The position numbers and the translations under genes are program-made. From Colwellia sp. PAMC 20917 (GTDB lineage Bacteria > Pseudomonadota > Gammaproteobacteria > Enterobacterales > Alteromonadaceae), in contig NZ_CP014944.1 of assembly GCF_001767295.1 (NCBI RefSeq), positions 1,364,001-1,428,000 on the forward strand: 64,000 nt of DNA. Reading direction: 5' to 3'. Below are positions 20,244 through 32,476 of this stretch, piece by piece. The notes under the pieces were generated by a model. The model had not been told where the DNA came from and made no database searches. It saw only the letters and a list, made by a program, of their open reading frames with translations. Every line of letters begins with the position of its first letter. Within the stretch, counting starts at the first letter, position 1.

Positions 20244-20509
20244 TATACCCAAGCCACTTGAATATGCAGGATTCAGCAAGTCGAGAAAGGGTTAGCACCA
20301 AGGCATTAATTGAAGAGAATGGTTGTTCCATTTTCGAAATCAATAACGTAGGAGATGACCCTTTATCGGCTTGCCCGTAGGGAGTTAAGCTAGAAAACCA
20401 GCCCAGCGTTGCACTACTTGATAATGGAATAACCATTCTCTTCGTATCGCGCCTTGATCTGATTTCCTAGCTTAGCTCTGAAACTGCATCTTCAAGTGGT
20501 TTGGGTATA
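20244..20509. repeat. 266-bp palindromic element with nested inverted repeats
   Basis: The ends are inverted repeats of about 25 bases: TATACCCAAGCCACTTGAA at 20244 and its near-complement ending TTCAAGTGGTTTGGGTATA at 20509. A second, inner pair of about 21 bases matches at 20 positions (GAAGAGAATGGTTGTTCCAT near 20310 and its inverse near 20425-20446). There is no credible gene inside; a 73-codon minus-strand frame is an accident of the repeat. The structure suggests a non-autonomous mobile element or a structured RNA. I recall similar ends in other marine gammaproteobacteria but cannot verify this here. Confidence 0.75.
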
Positions 20510-20660
20510 TACCCAGATCCTATATAGCACATCAATGTATGTCGTGCATATCCGCCACTGCATACAAACTCCCCCTTCTTTATTTGTTTTCTAATCAAGT
20601 GTCATTGTTACCATCAGGTAAAGGTAATTTACATATTTAGGTATTATCATTTATTTGGAA

Positions 20661-20675
20661 AGGTATATTATACCT
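20661..20675. promoter_or_regulatory. 15-bp palindrome upstream of the VOC gene
   Basis: AGGTATATTATACCT is a perfect 7-1-7 palindrome located 76 bases before the VOC protein start, in the expected promoter zone. It could be an operator for a dimeric regulator, perhaps the neighbouring LysR protein, or simply a -10-like AT-rich symmetry. No matching site was found in the SMR-LysR intergenic region. Confidence 0.35.
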
Positions 20676-20750
20676 CCATCGAAACGAGCCGTAGCAATTT
20701 AGCTACACATCGATAAGCAAATAATTAACTTTACTCTATGGAGAATATAA

Positions 20751-21134
20751 ATGAGCATATTTACTCATGTAACTGTTGGTACTAACGACTTAACTCAATC
20801 ACGCACTTTCTACGATAACGTTTTAAAGACAATTGGCCTTAAGCGCATCGCTGATTTAGATGAAAATGGCACTATTTGGGGCGTAGATGCACCATCATTC
20901 TTCGTTTTAAAACCAGCCAATGGTCAATCAGCTAGTGTTGGTAATGGTGTTACTGTCAGTTTTGAAGCGCCGAACCGCGCAGCGATTGACGCATTCCATG
21001 CCGCCGCAATAGCTGCTGGTAGCCCTGATGAAGGCGCTCCTGGTACACGAGATTGGGCACCAAATGCATACGCGGCGTATACTCGCGACCCTGATGGCAA
21101 CAAGCTAGCAGTCTACTGCTTTAAAGAAGCTTAG
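20751..21134 (+). CDS. VOC-family (glyoxalase/bleomycin-resistance fold) protein
   Basis: A 127-residue single-domain protein of the vicinal oxygen chelate superfamily. It opens with IFTHVTVGTNDLTQSRTFYD, with a candidate metal-ligand histidine at residue 6, and ends with YTRDPDGNKLAVYCF, the usual C-terminal strand. The fold works as a dimer in lyases, dioxygenases and drug-binding proteins; the reaction here cannot be assigned. A GGAG ribosome-binding site precedes the ATG. It stands alone, followed by a terminator-like hairpin. Confidence 0.9.
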   Translation: MSIFTHVTVGTNDLTQSRTFYDNVLKTIGLKRIADLDENGTIWGVDAPSFFVLKPANGQSASVGNGVTVSFEAPNRAAIDAFHAAAIAAGSPDEGAPGTRDWAPNAYAAYTRDPDGNKLAVYCFKEA

Positions 21135-21171
21135 ATTAACGCACTCTATTAGTGAAACGTCAAAAAAGATT

Positions 21172-21201
21172 AATCAAGTAGCGAAAGCCGCTTGATTTTG
21201 A
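21172..21201 (+). terminator. Hairpin after the VOC gene
   Basis: AATCAAG (21172-21178) pairs with CTTGATT (21191-21197), with an inner GC/GC pair around a GAAA loop, followed by a short T run. It lies 38 bases after the VOC stop codon and is probably its terminator. Confidence 0.55.
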
Positions 21202-21202
21202 A

Positions 21203-21242
21203 GCTCGGCCATTTATGGCCGGAGTAGTTCACTAAGAGACTA
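21203..21242 (+). repeat. Hairpin repeat with conserved GTAGTTCAC flank (copy D)
   Basis: The stem CGGCCAT (21206-21212) pairs perfectly with ATGGCCG (21215-21221), and AGTAGTTCACTAAGAGACTAGT follows in two parts: GTAGTTCACTAA and then GACTAGT. The same trailing flank follows an unrelated stem at 25861-25923. It lies between the convergent ends of the VOC and RND genes. Confidence 0.6.
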
Positions 21243-21308
21243 GTAATAAGCGACTCACGTCTGCTAGGCTTTTTTCATTTAAACATTTAAACCACTAGGC
21301 CATTAGCT

Positions 21309-24300
21309 TTACTGTTCAATTTTATTAGCAATCGCCTGCGGAGAGCCTGTATTACGACATAACCAATAATATGCGCCTGGCACAATAAATAAGGTAAATA
21401 TACTCGCTAGTGATACACCCGCAAAAATCACCACGCCAATCACCATTCTACTTTCAGCTCCAGGACCGACCGCAAACACTAAAGGAATAGCACTGGTTAC
21501 CGTTGTAAATGTTGTCATAACAATAGGGCGTAATCTTTGCTGTGAAGCACTAATTAATGCTTCTTCAAAAGCAATCCCTTTGTCACGTAACTGGTTGGCA
21601 AATTCTACAATTAAAATACCATTTTTAGCTGCTAAGCCTATTAGCATGATAATACCAATTTGGCTGTAGATATTTAAACTCATGCCCATTAACTCGAGCC
21701 CAGCAAGTGCACCAACCAGTGCTAACGGTACGGTAAGTAAAATAACAAAAGGATGAATAAAGCTTTCAAACTGGGCAGCTAACACCAAATAAGTAATTAA
21801 TAGGGCCAACAAAAAAACAAACATGATGGAATTACCTGATTCTTTTAGCAATAGCGACTCGCCTTTATAATCCACTTGCACATGTTCTGGCAGTTTATTT
21901 TTAGTCACATCGACAAGGAAATCTAGTGCGTCACCTAAAGCATAACCATCAGCCAAATTTGCAGTAACAGTAATACTACGCAAGCGGTTATAACGATTGA
22001 GTTGAGACGAGGTTGCATTTTCACCAATATTTAAAACACTCGCTAATGGTATTAATTTGTCGGTAGTACGAGAGCGAATATATAAATTTTCAATGTCTGC
22101 CGGGCTTTGAAATTGCTTTTCATCACCTTCAACAATTACATCATACTCTTCACCTCGATCAACAAACGTTGTAACACGACGTTGACCTAGCATGGTCTCT
22201 AGGGTTTGGGCGATATCACCCACTGTCACACCTAAATCATAGGCACGTTCACGATCTATTTGAACTAATAACTGAGGATATGTTTCTTGATAATCACTGT
22301 TGATATTCGACAATTTAGGATTTTTTTGCGCTTCTGTGATCAAAATATCACGCCACTGTGCTAGCTCTTTAAAGGTGTTCCCCTGTAAAACAAAAGACAC
22401 AGGGTTATCACCACCGCCACCGCCACCAATGCCACGGCGCATGATGGCAAAGGCTCGTACATCAGTCACACTTTGCATATCTGCGTTTATTTTATTAATA
22501 AAACTGAATGTATCAATACTACGTTTATCCCATTCAGGTAAGCCAACAATAGCAACACCACCGCTCCCACCAAAACCAGGTACACGCACTAACACTCGGT
22601 CTAACTCACCTTGAGCTTGATAAGCTAGAAGCTTTTCTTCAATTTCATGCATATTTTTAACGTTGCTTTCATAACTTGCGCCTTCAGCGCTTTGCATCAT
22701 TAAAAAGAAATTGCCACGGTCTTCTTTCGGTGTGTATTCAGAAGGTAATTTATTAAACAGCAAAAACACTGCGGCTAGTGCTAAGCCCAACACGAGTACG
22801 ATAAGCATGGGTTGATGAATACTACTTTTAAGGGCGCGACCATAAGATGCTTCAAAACGAGCAAAAGCACGATCTAGCTTTTGACCAAAGGAAGAGCTCC
22901 GCTCTCTGTGTTTTAACATTTTTGAACACATCATTGGTGTAAGCGATAAAGCAGTCAGGCTTGAAAATATTACTGCGGCGGATATAGCGATAGCAAATTC
23001 GGTAAATAATCGGCCCATATTACCCGATAAAAAGACAAGAGGTACAAATACGGCTACTAACACCAACGTAGTTGCAACAACAGCAAAAGCAACTTCACGA
23101 CCCCCCTCATATGCTGCCATCAATGGTGTTTGACCATTTTCGATACGACGATAAATATTTTCCAGTACAACAATGGCATCATCAACGACCAAGCCAATTG
23201 CGAGTACTAAGGCGAGTAAGGTTAATAAGTTAATAGAAAAACCAAACCATGACAGCGCCATCATTGAACCAATTAAAGCGACGGGTACTGTAATTGCGGG
23301 TATAAGAGTAGCTCGGACATTACCTAAAAATAAAAAGATAACCAATACCACCATCAACATGGCGATAATTAACGTGTTATAGACTTCATCAATCGAGCCT
23401 TGAATGAAAACAGAGCTATCGTAACTATTAGTAATAGTGGTACCAACAGGTAGCGTATTACGAATAGCGATCATCTCTTTTCTTGCTGACTTAACAACAT
23501 CTAAGGTATTCCCCTTAGATTGCTTAATAACACCCAAGCCAACCATATTTTTGCCATTACCACGAAACATGTTTTCATCATCTTGCGCGCCAATAAAGAC
23601 TTCAGCAACATCACCTAAACGTACCAGTGAATTACTTTCAGAACGATCAATAACCATATTGGCAAAATCTTGTTCTGATAAATAACTGCGCTCTACACGA
23701 ATAGAGAAATCTCGATCAACTGACTCAATGCGTCCCGCTGGTAATTCAACATTCTCATCACGTAAAGTACGTTCAATATCCTGTACTGTAATATTACGCG
23801 CTGCCATTGACGCACGGTTTAGCCGTATTTTCATTACATAAGTACGTCCACCACCAACCCGTATGCGAGCAACACCATCAACCACAGCAAAACGGTCTAC
23901 AATATATCGATTAGCATAATCAGTTAGCGCTAGTGTGCTCATGGTTTCACTTTGTAAAACAAACCAAACAATAACGTTTTCATCATCATTGGCTTTAGAT
24001 ACTTCTGGAGGATCGGCTTGCTCTGGTAAGTTATTTAGTGCTCGAGAAATACGATCGCGTACATCATTAGTCGCCGCATCAATATCTCGATCTAAATTAA
24101 ATTCAATGGTTATACTAGAACGACCAACACGACTGTTTGAGTTAATAGTTTTAACGCCTTCAACGCCACTGATTCTGTCTTCAAGTAATTGGGTTATTTT
24201 AGTCTCGACAATCGCCGCTGACGCGCCGGGGTAATTAGTACTGATATTAACAATAGGAGGGTCAATATCAGGGTACTCTCGTAATGGCAGCATTAAAAAA

Positions 24301-24383
24301 GCAACAATACCAAAAGTAATGATAAGCAAATTTATAACGGTAGCAAAAACCGGTCTTTTAACCGATAAGTCAGACAATATCAC
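21309..24383 (-). CDS. RND-family efflux pump, inner-membrane permease
   Basis: A 1024-residue proton-driven exporter of the HAE1 (AcrB/MexB-like) group with twelve predicted membrane helices in two repeats and large periplasmic loops. The proton-relay aspartates are in GLVVDDAIVVLEN in the fourth helix. The N-terminal MILSDLSVKRPVFATVIN and the late GLAAKNGILIVEFANQLRD are family signatures. The start is a GTG sharing one base with the stop of the upstream adaptor gene (TAGTG), so translation is coupled. No outer-membrane channel gene is nearby; a TolC encoded elsewhere is presumed. Confidence 0.93.
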   Translation of the reverse strand: MILSDLSVKRPVFATVINLLIITFGIVAFLMLPLREYPDIDPPIVNISTNYPGASAAIVETKITQLLEDRISGVEGVKTINSNSRVGRSSITIEFNLDRDIDAATNDVRDRISRALNNLPEQADPPEVSKANDDENVIVWFVLQSETMSTLALTDYANRYIVDRFAVVDGVARIRVGGGRTYVMKIRLNRASMAARNITVQDIERTLRDENVELPAGRIESVDRDFSIRVERSYLSEQDFANMVIDRSESNSLVRLGDVAEVFIGAQDDENMFRGNGKNMVGLGVIKQSKGNTLDVVKSARKEMIAIRNTLPVGTTITNSYDSSVFIQGSIDEVYNTLIIAMLMVVLVIFLFLGNVRATLIPAITVPVALIGSMMALSWFGFSINLLTLLALVLAIGLVVDDAIVVLENIYRRIENGQTPLMAAYEGGREVAFAVVATTLVLVAVFVPLVFLSGNMGRLFTEFAIAISAAVIFSSLTALSLTPMMCSKMLKHRERSSSFGQKLDRAFARFEASYGRALKSSIHQPMLIVLVLGLALAAVFLLFNKLPSEYTPKEDRGNFFLMMQSAEGASYESNVKNMHEIEEKLLAYQAQGELDRVLVRVPGFGGSGGVAIVGLPEWDKRSIDTFSFINKINADMQSVTDVRAFAIMRRGIGGGGGGDNPVSFVLQGNTFKELAQWRDILITEAQKNPKLSNINSDYQETYPQLLVQIDRERAYDLGVTVGDIAQTLETMLGQRRVTTFVDRGEEYDVIVEGDEKQFQSPADIENLYIRSRTTDKLIPLASVLNIGENATSSQLNRYNRLRSITVTANLADGYALGDALDFLVDVTKNKLPEHVQVDYKGESLLLKESGNSIMFVFLLALLITYLVLAAQFESFIHPFVILLTVPLALVGALAGLELMGMSLNIYSQIGIIMLIGLAAKNGILIVEFANQLRDKGIAFEEALISASQQRLRPIVMTTFTTVTSAIPLVFAVGPGAESRMVIGVVIFAGVSLASIFTLFIVPGAYYWLCRNTGSPQAIANKIEQ

Positions 24384-25507
24384 TAGATCTTGCTCCCATT
24401 TTCAGGAATATCTGTTTCAGCTTTTTGACCACTAATACTTACAGCAGAGCCATCACGAAGTTTCAGTGCTCCTTCTACAACAACTTCTTCACCGGCAACT
24501 AAGCCTGATATAACTTCTACCACTCCGGGGTGACGTCGACCAATCTTTATCGCTTTACGTACAGCTTTGTCTTCTCTAACAACAAAAACGTAGTGAATAT
24601 TCTCTATTGGAATAATACTGCTTTCAGGTAATTGCAAAATATTTTCTACTTGTAATAACACGCTAATATTAAGCAACATACCAGGTCGCAGTTTTAACGC
24701 TTTATTATTGATAGTAGCGCGAACTTTAATACTGCGCGTGCTTGCATCAATACGGCTATCAATCGCTGTAATTTCACCAATAAACTCTTTACCTTGATAG
24801 GCGCTATTAAAAGCAGTCACTTGTTGACCCACATGAATATGAGTGAGTAAACGCTCAGGTAAATGAAAATCTACCTTAACACTGCTCAGGTCATCTAAGC
24901 TGGTAATAATATCACCCGCATCAAGATAAGCTCCTTTACTCACTTCACGAAAACCAAGAACGCCAGCAAATGGTGCACGAATAATTAAATCATTTACTTT
25001 ACTGTTTGCACTCACAAGTTGTGCTTCAATCGCTTTAGTTTTTGCTTCTTGCTGCTCGACTAGAGATTTAGAGGTTGTGTTGCTAGAAAGCAGCTTAGTT
25101 AAACGCGTTAAATGTGCCTGTGATTCTGACAAGTTGGCGGTTAACTCGTTAACTTTAGCCAGCTCTTCTTGATTATTCAGCTTAACTAACACAGCACCTT
25201 TTTTTACTTTTTGACCATCGTCAAAATTAATCGCATCAACAAGATCTGAATATTTACTGGTAATAATCACTTGTTCATTAGCGCGCGCTGTACCGACAGC
25301 TTCAACACTCTCAATAAATTCAGTAAGTACCACTGGCAGCATTTTTACCGCAACAACACGTTCAAATTTACTTTCTTCCTGCTTAGCTTCAGGCCACTGC
25401 AAATAAACAATTAAGACGACTAAAATAGCAACTAAAATCAATAAAGGTAGTCGGTTGGTAAAAGTAGAAGTACTTGTTGGTGCTGTAGATACAGGCTTAT
25501 TTGACAT
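24383..25507 (-). CDS. RND efflux periplasmic adaptor (membrane fusion protein)
   Basis: A 374-residue HlyD-type adaptor. A single hydrophobic anchor (LLILVAILVVLIVYL, about residues 19-33) is at the N-terminus and there is no lipobox, so it is held by a membrane helix rather than a lipid. A biotinyl-lipoyl half (VNELTANLSESQAHL begins the helical hairpin; APFAGVLGFREVSKGAYLDAG) is followed by beta-barrel and membrane-proximal domains. It precedes the RND permease and links it to an outer-membrane channel. The start at 25507 is preceded by GAGA. Confidence 0.93.
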   Translation of the reverse strand: MSNKPVSTAPTSTSTFTNRLPLLILVAILVVLIVYLQWPEAKQEESKFERVVAVKMLPVVLTEFIESVEAVGTARANEQVIITSKYSDLVDAINFDDGQKVKKGAVLVKLNNQEELAKVNELTANLSESQAHLTRLTKLLSSNTTSKSLVEQQEAKTKAIEAQLVSANSKVNDLIIRAPFAGVLGFREVSKGAYLDAGDIITSLDDLSSVKVDFHLPERLLTHIHVGQQVTAFNSAYQGKEFIGEITAIDSRIDASTRSIKVRATINNKALKLRPGMLLNISVLLQVENILQLPESSIIPIENIHYVFVVREDKAVRKAIKIGRRHPGVVEVISGLVAGEEVVVEGALKLRDGSAVSISGQKAETDIPENGSKI

Positions 25508-25826
25508 AAAAGTTCTCTGAAAGCATATTAATAATGAGGTTAAGCAGTAAGTTTAGCGAGCATGTTCGCACAAAGATTATAACCTAAAGCCTAATTAATA
25601 GCATTTAACTAGCCAGTAACTTAGCCCAGAATATTAACCACTTAACGTAATCAAATTGCATCGAGTTAGGCCGGCTAAAATCCTAAAAGATATAGTAGAA
25701 GTGTCTGTAAAAAGCTTTCAAAAGACACTACCCTGCCCCTAACTTATTACTATCTCGACAGTCTGCTACCACTGCAATTATTAAGTGTCTATATTTCATA
25801 TTGTTAAGCATCAATAGATACAAAAA

Positions 25827-25852
25827 AACATCAATCATGACAATTGATGTTT
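25827..25852. terminator. AT-flanked hairpin upstream of the efflux operon
   Basis: ACATCAAT (25828-25835) pairs with ATTGATGT (25843-25850), with an A tract on the left and TTT on the right, so it could terminate in either direction. A second inverted repeat (AGTGTCT 25700-25706, AGACACT 25723-25729) lies nearby. The gap 25508-26117 otherwise holds the hairpin repeat at 25861-25923 and the eno terminator, and no gene. Confidence 0.45.
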
Positions 25853-25860
25853 TATCGAAC

Positions 25861-25923
25861 CTGTCGAGAAAACCCCGTGATCCGAGCGAAGCGAAAGTCG
25901 CGGGGTAGTTCACTAAACTAGTC
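25861..25923 (+). repeat. Hairpin repeat with conserved GTAGTTCAC flank (copy C)
   Basis: It begins CTGTCGAGAAAA like copies A and B. The stem is CCCCGTGA (25873-25880) against TCGCGGGG (25898-25905), enclosing CGAGCGAAGCG, and GTAGTTCACTAA with ACTAGTC follows as in copy D. Thus C shares its left flank with A and B and its right flank with D, tying the four into one family. Confidence 0.65.
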
Positions 25924-25952
25924 TCCTGTCTAAATCAGTTATCCCTAAAAAT

Positions 25953-25982
25953 AAAAAACCACTCAAATGGAGTGGTTTTTAT
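25953..25982 (-). terminator. Rho-independent terminator, probably of eno
   Basis: CCACTC (25959-25964) pairs with GAGTGG (25970-25975) over a five-base loop, with A and T tracts on the two sides. It is about 140 bases beyond the eno stop codon on the minus strand. The stem is the same as in the terminator at 5531-5557. Confidence 0.75.
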
Positions 25983-26117
25983 AACTATATTTATAACTCA
26001 AATAACGAATTAAAATATGAGTTAGTTCAAACTACCACTAGGCAGACGCACGGAGTTGACGATAGTCAATGAGTACTTCTAACAACGTGGTAGGAAGAAA
26101 TAAACATAGTTTAATCG

Positions 26118-27440
<1,323 letters not shown>

Positions 27441-27574
27441 CTACAGCGAATGAACCGCTATTAAGTTGGTAATAGTTTTTAGTTTACATTTTACTGATAA
27501 AACATTTTGCCATAAATAATTATGCCAGAAAGCAAAACCGCAGCACTATGCTACGGTTTTATTAATTTTCAGGT

Positions 27575-29290
<1,716 letters not shown>

Positions 29291-29503
29291 TTAACGAATA
29301 ATGAGGTAAGTTTAGTCATGATTTTGAAAAACGCACCAACCTAGCAGGACGGGAAAACATTATACTTAAAACTAGCTACCACGACAATATGATCAACCGA
29401 TCAATTTCTGTTATTTTGACAAAAACATTTAATCACTGTGTTTATTTTATCGATAAAAAGCTAACATATTGTTTTAATTCACCCTAGGCATTGGATACCC
29501 TTT

Positions 29504-30103
29504 ATGACTTCATCTCGTTTAACCGCCGTACTTTGTGCAATCGATAAAATAAATAGTGAAGATCCCAATCAAACACTTGTTAATGGGCATCCTCAAGCCA
29601 ATGAATTACTTTATGGTCAATACATGACTTCTTGTCTTGAGCAGTACTTTCCTCAGTCAAATGAATTATTACAAATAGCTGTGCGGGCACAGCATATTAA
29701 ACGCTGGGACTTAAAGCGTACCGAATTTGATGAAGGCAAAGCTGGCTATTATCAATGGCGAATTTCCCAAGGAAAGTTCCACGCTGAGCTCACTAAGTCA
29801 TTAATGTTAGAAAATGATTATTCTGAGCATGAGGCTGAATTGACCGCTTGTATTTTAAGAAAAGAACAGCTCAAAACAAATGCCAACACGCAAACGTTAG
29901 AGGATGTCGCTTGCTTAGTATTCTTACAATATTACTTTGACGCTTTTGCCGCTAAATATACTGAAGCAGACAACGAAGCTAAAATCATTAGGATAGTAAA
30001 GAAAACTTGGGGAAAAATGTCAGCACGTGGTCACGAAATAGCACTTTCATTAACACTCCCTAACCATTTAGCGACCTTAGTGGGTAAAGCACTCGCTGAT
30101 TAA
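29504..30103 (+). CDS. DUF4202-family protein
   Basis: A 199-residue soluble protein matching the uncharacterised DUF4202 family as I recall it. Landmarks are INSEDPNQTLVNGHPQ, the histidine-containing RAQHIKRWDLKRTEFDEGKA and GYYQWRISQGKFHAELT, then LEDVACLVFLQYYFDAFAAK. The conserved histidines, aspartates and glutamates recall HD-type phosphohydrolase helices, but this is only an impression. It stands alone on the plus strand between pyrG and a convergent DUF454 gene. No function can be assigned. Confidence 0.75.
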   Translation: MTSSRLTAVLCAIDKINSEDPNQTLVNGHPQANELLYGQYMTSCLEQYFPQSNELLQIAVRAQHIKRWDLKRTEFDEGKAGYYQWRISQGKFHAELTKSLMLENDYSEHEAELTACILRKEQLKTNANTQTLEDVACLVFLQYYFDAFAAKYTEADNEAKIIRIVKKTWGKMSARGHEIALSLTLPNHLATLVGKALAD

Positions 30104-30113
30104 TAATTAACAG

Positions 30114-30500
30114 TTAAGTTTGTTGTTCCTCTGCTGAAAGAGGTAAACGCCATAGAAAAATAAAGGGCCCTGCAACTAAAACGATGACCAACACTCGCAG
30201 TAGGTTATTGTCTAATTGATAGCACGAACCCATGGTGGCTAAGATAATAGTACTTAAAGCGATTGTTTTAGCCCTTTTAGGAATACTGCCTGATGTTTGC
30301 CAATGGTAAATCAAGGGGCCAAAAACTTTATGTCTAAGTAATATTTTATTCATACGTGGCGAAGACTTAGCAAAACAACTCGCCGCAACTAACAGAAAAG
30401 GTGTGGTAGGAAGAATCGGCAATACCACACCCAGTAGAGCAAGACCTACAAAGAACAAACCAGTAAGTTTTAAGAGCCGCTGTGCTAGCAGTTCGTTCAT
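30114..30500 (-). CDS. DUF454 (YbaN-like) inner-membrane protein
   Basis: A 128-residue membrane protein with about three hydrophobic segments. Near the N-terminus it has the family signature GVVLPILPTTPFLLVAASCF, followed by a FAKSSPRMNKILLRHKVFGP segment. The ATG at 30500 overlaps the stop of the upstream binding protein by four bases (ATGA) and is preferred to a TTG at 30512. The biochemical role of the family is unknown. It appears to be co-transcribed with the solute-binding protein gene at 30497-31237. Confidence 0.85.
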   Translation of the reverse strand: MNELLAQRLLKLTGLFFVGLALLGVVLPILPTTPFLLVAASCFAKSSPRMNKILLRHKVFGPLIYHWQTSGSIPKRAKTIALSTIILATMGSCYQLDNNLLRVLVIVLVAGPFIFLWRLPLSAEEQQT

Positions 30501-31237
30501 TCTATTTGCCAATCATTATAGACAAAGTCAACTGAGGATAATAACTGCTGTAGCTCTCCTGACAAGCGCATTTCATTAACAATTACACTGAGTGCTTTAT
30601 TCAGACTTTGTCCTTTCTCTGTCTTAGGAAAAACCATTTTAACTTCAAACTTTTTATAAAGTTGACGTTTAACAGCAGCTAACAACGGCAAATTTTCACG
30701 TAAAAGAGGATCGGTGGAAGAATCAGCAAAAATATAACCGTCGGTCATTTTGTGCTGCACTTTCTTTAAACTACAAAGGATACAACTAGAACCCATCTTT
30801 AATTCACTAAAAAAAGGCAGGTGAGCAGCATCAGTTTCAATTTTATAATTTACCAGTTTAGTGAGATCAACAAACCTATCTTTATGGGTATAAAGTACAA
30901 AGTTGACATGAAAAATAGTTTCGTCTGAGTAAATAAAGTTATCTTGAGGCGAATTCTCAGCTTGGGGCTTAATAAAGGGTAAATGAAAATCAACTTGATT
31001 AGTAATAACATAATAGATAGAACGCGAAAAAGGCACTATCTGGATTTCTATATTTTGGTCTAGTTTCTTGGCAAGCACTTTAACAAAATCGACCAAAACC
31101 CCTTCATCTTTACTTACCGCATGAACTGGCATTTGAGGAATACTGACACGTAATATATCTGTCGCAATACTGGTATTACAGTAAAACAACACACTCAAAA
31201 GGCAAATAAACTTAATAAACACACGATTGGTAATCAC
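30497..31237 (-). CDS. Periplasmic solute-binding-like protein (SBP type 3 fold)
   Basis: A 246-residue exported protein with a signal peptide (about residues 1-25, ending SIA) and a type-3 extracellular binding fold: LRVSIPQMPVHAVSKDEGVLVDFVKVLAKKL at its start in two parts (binding strand, then first helix). Such proteins bind small polar ligands or serve as sensor-like relatives of amino-acid binding proteins. No transport permease is beside it. A CILC pair of cysteines in the second lobe may be a disulfide. The GTG start has an AAGGA ribosome-binding site. Confidence 0.75.
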   Translation of the reverse strand: MITNRVFIKFICLLSVLFYCNTSIATDILRVSIPQMPVHAVSKDEGVLVDFVKVLAKKLDQNIEIQIVPFSRSIYYVITNQVDFHLPFIKPQAENSPQDNFIYSDETIFHVNFVLYTHKDRFVDLTKLVNYKIETDAAHLPFFSELKMGSSCILCSLKKVQHKMTDGYIFADSSTDPLLRENLPLLAAVKRQLYKKFEVKMVFPKTEKGQSLNKALSVIVNEMRLSGELQQLLSSVDFVYNDWQIE

Positions 31238-31361
31238 TAATAACTATCCTTAATTGCTATAAATTAAGCATAATATATTTTATCTAATAAAAAAATATTT
31301 TTAAGCGCTTTAAATTTCATTGATTTATAACAAGGTTATCTTTGCTCAACAGCGAGGTATT

Positions 31362-31399
31362 ATCGATAACACTCCTAACGATGAGGGGGTGTTATCGAT
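31362..31399. other. Strong intergenic hairpin
   Basis: ATCGATAACAC (31362-31372) pairs perfectly with GTGTTATCGAT (31389-31399), with CCT/AGG extending the stem. A second inverted repeat (GAGACCTA 31417-31424, TAGGTCTC 31438-31445) follows. They lie between the ABC permease end and the solute-binding protein start. The first stem is followed on the plus strand by GGTTTTTG. It may be a terminator or a regulatory RNA structure. Confidence 0.4.
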
Positions 31400-31466
31400 G
31401 GTTTTTGTCACGCAACGAGACCTAGTATAATGATTAATAGGTCTCACTATAAAACAGCAACCGCTA

Positions 31467-32471
31467 TTATCGCTCGGTATTCCAACTAAATAAGTAAGAG
31501 CCTAACGCTAAAAAGATAGTACTCATAATCAAAAGTGCGGTCAGGTGATAACTGATATCAGCTAAGGTTGCACCTTCGGTGATCACTTTTCTCGCTCCAG
31601 CCACTAAATGAGTTAAAGGTAAAAAGTCAGCAAAAACTTTTACCGCATTGGGCGCACCTTCTAAACTAAACCAAACACCTGATAACAACATCATTGGCCA
31701 TGAGGTCAAATTAAGTAAACCGCCAATAAGCTCTTCACTCTTACTTCTGCTCGCAACCAGCAAACCTAAAGATATTAAGCTAATAGCGCCTAAAACTGCG
31801 ATAATAAATAGATCAAAATAGCTGCCCAGCATGTAAAAATCAAAAAAGAAATTACAGCCAATATAAACAACACTCGACATAAACATCACAATAAAGATGC
31901 GTGACACTAATTGTGCTGATACAAATTCAAACGCTGAAAGCGGTGTCGCTTTTAAACGTTTTAATACTGCATTTTTACGATAACGTACTATCACGTAGCC
32001 AACACCAAATAGGCAACTGAACATCATGTTCATTCCAAGGATCCCAGGCAGCACCCAATCGACATAACGAATTTTCTTACCATAGGTTTCTAGGCGTTGA
32101 AAGTTATTGTGCTGTCCTAAAAAGATTTTTTCAACCAGGTAACTGTTTGGCGAACCTTGGTTAACCCAATAACTTTTTTGGCTAAAGTCGACTAAAAAAT
32201 CAATAGCATGCTGTTCTAATTTTACGGTTGCTAACGCCTTATCTTGATAGTCGATAAAGTCAACGTAACGTGTTTCCATAAAACTTGATTGAACGGTTTT
32301 ACTGTCGATAACCCCCACTTTATAAACGGCTTTTCCGTCACCAGAAAAAACAAAAGATAAACCCGCTAACATAAGAATAGGGAAAAACAAATTCCATCCT
32401 AATGATGAACGATCGCGAAAAAATTCAATATTACGGGCTTTGACTACCGCAAAAAAACGTTTGAAATTCAT
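31467..32471 (-). CDS. ABC-2 type transporter permease
   Basis: A 334-residue integral membrane protein with one N-terminal helix (about residues 25-43), a long extracytoplasmic loop (about 50-140) and five or six C-terminal helices, the layout of ABC-2 exporters in the DrrB/YhhJ group. It begins five bases after the ATPase gene, so the two make one exporter. The substrate is not apparent. Exporters of this type move drugs, polysaccharides or antibiotics. Confidence 0.88.
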   Translation of the reverse strand: MNFKRFFAVVKARNIEFFRDRSSLGWNLFFPILMLAGLSFVFSGDGKAVYKVGVIDSKTVQSSFMETRYVDFIDYQDKALATVKLEQHAIDFLVDFSQKSYWVNQGSPNSYLVEKIFLGQHNNFQRLETYGKKIRYVDWVLPGILGMNMMFSCLFGVGYVIVRYRKNAVLKRLKATPLSAFEFVSAQLVSRIFIVMFMSSVVYIGCNFFFDFYMLGSYFDLFIIAVLGAISLISLGLLVASRSKSEELIGGLLNLTSWPMMLLSGVWFSLEGAPNAVKVFADFLPLTHLVAGARKVITEGATLADISYHLTALLIMSTIFLALGSYLFSWNTER

Positions 32472-32476
32472 ATCTT

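Noticed and set aside
20215-20436. 73-codon minus-strand frame after the LysR gene
   Set aside because: It lies almost wholly in the 266-bp palindromic element and resembles no protein.
25728-25913. 61-codon minus-strand frame upstream of the efflux operon
   Set aside because: It runs through hairpin repeats and has no recognisable sequence features.
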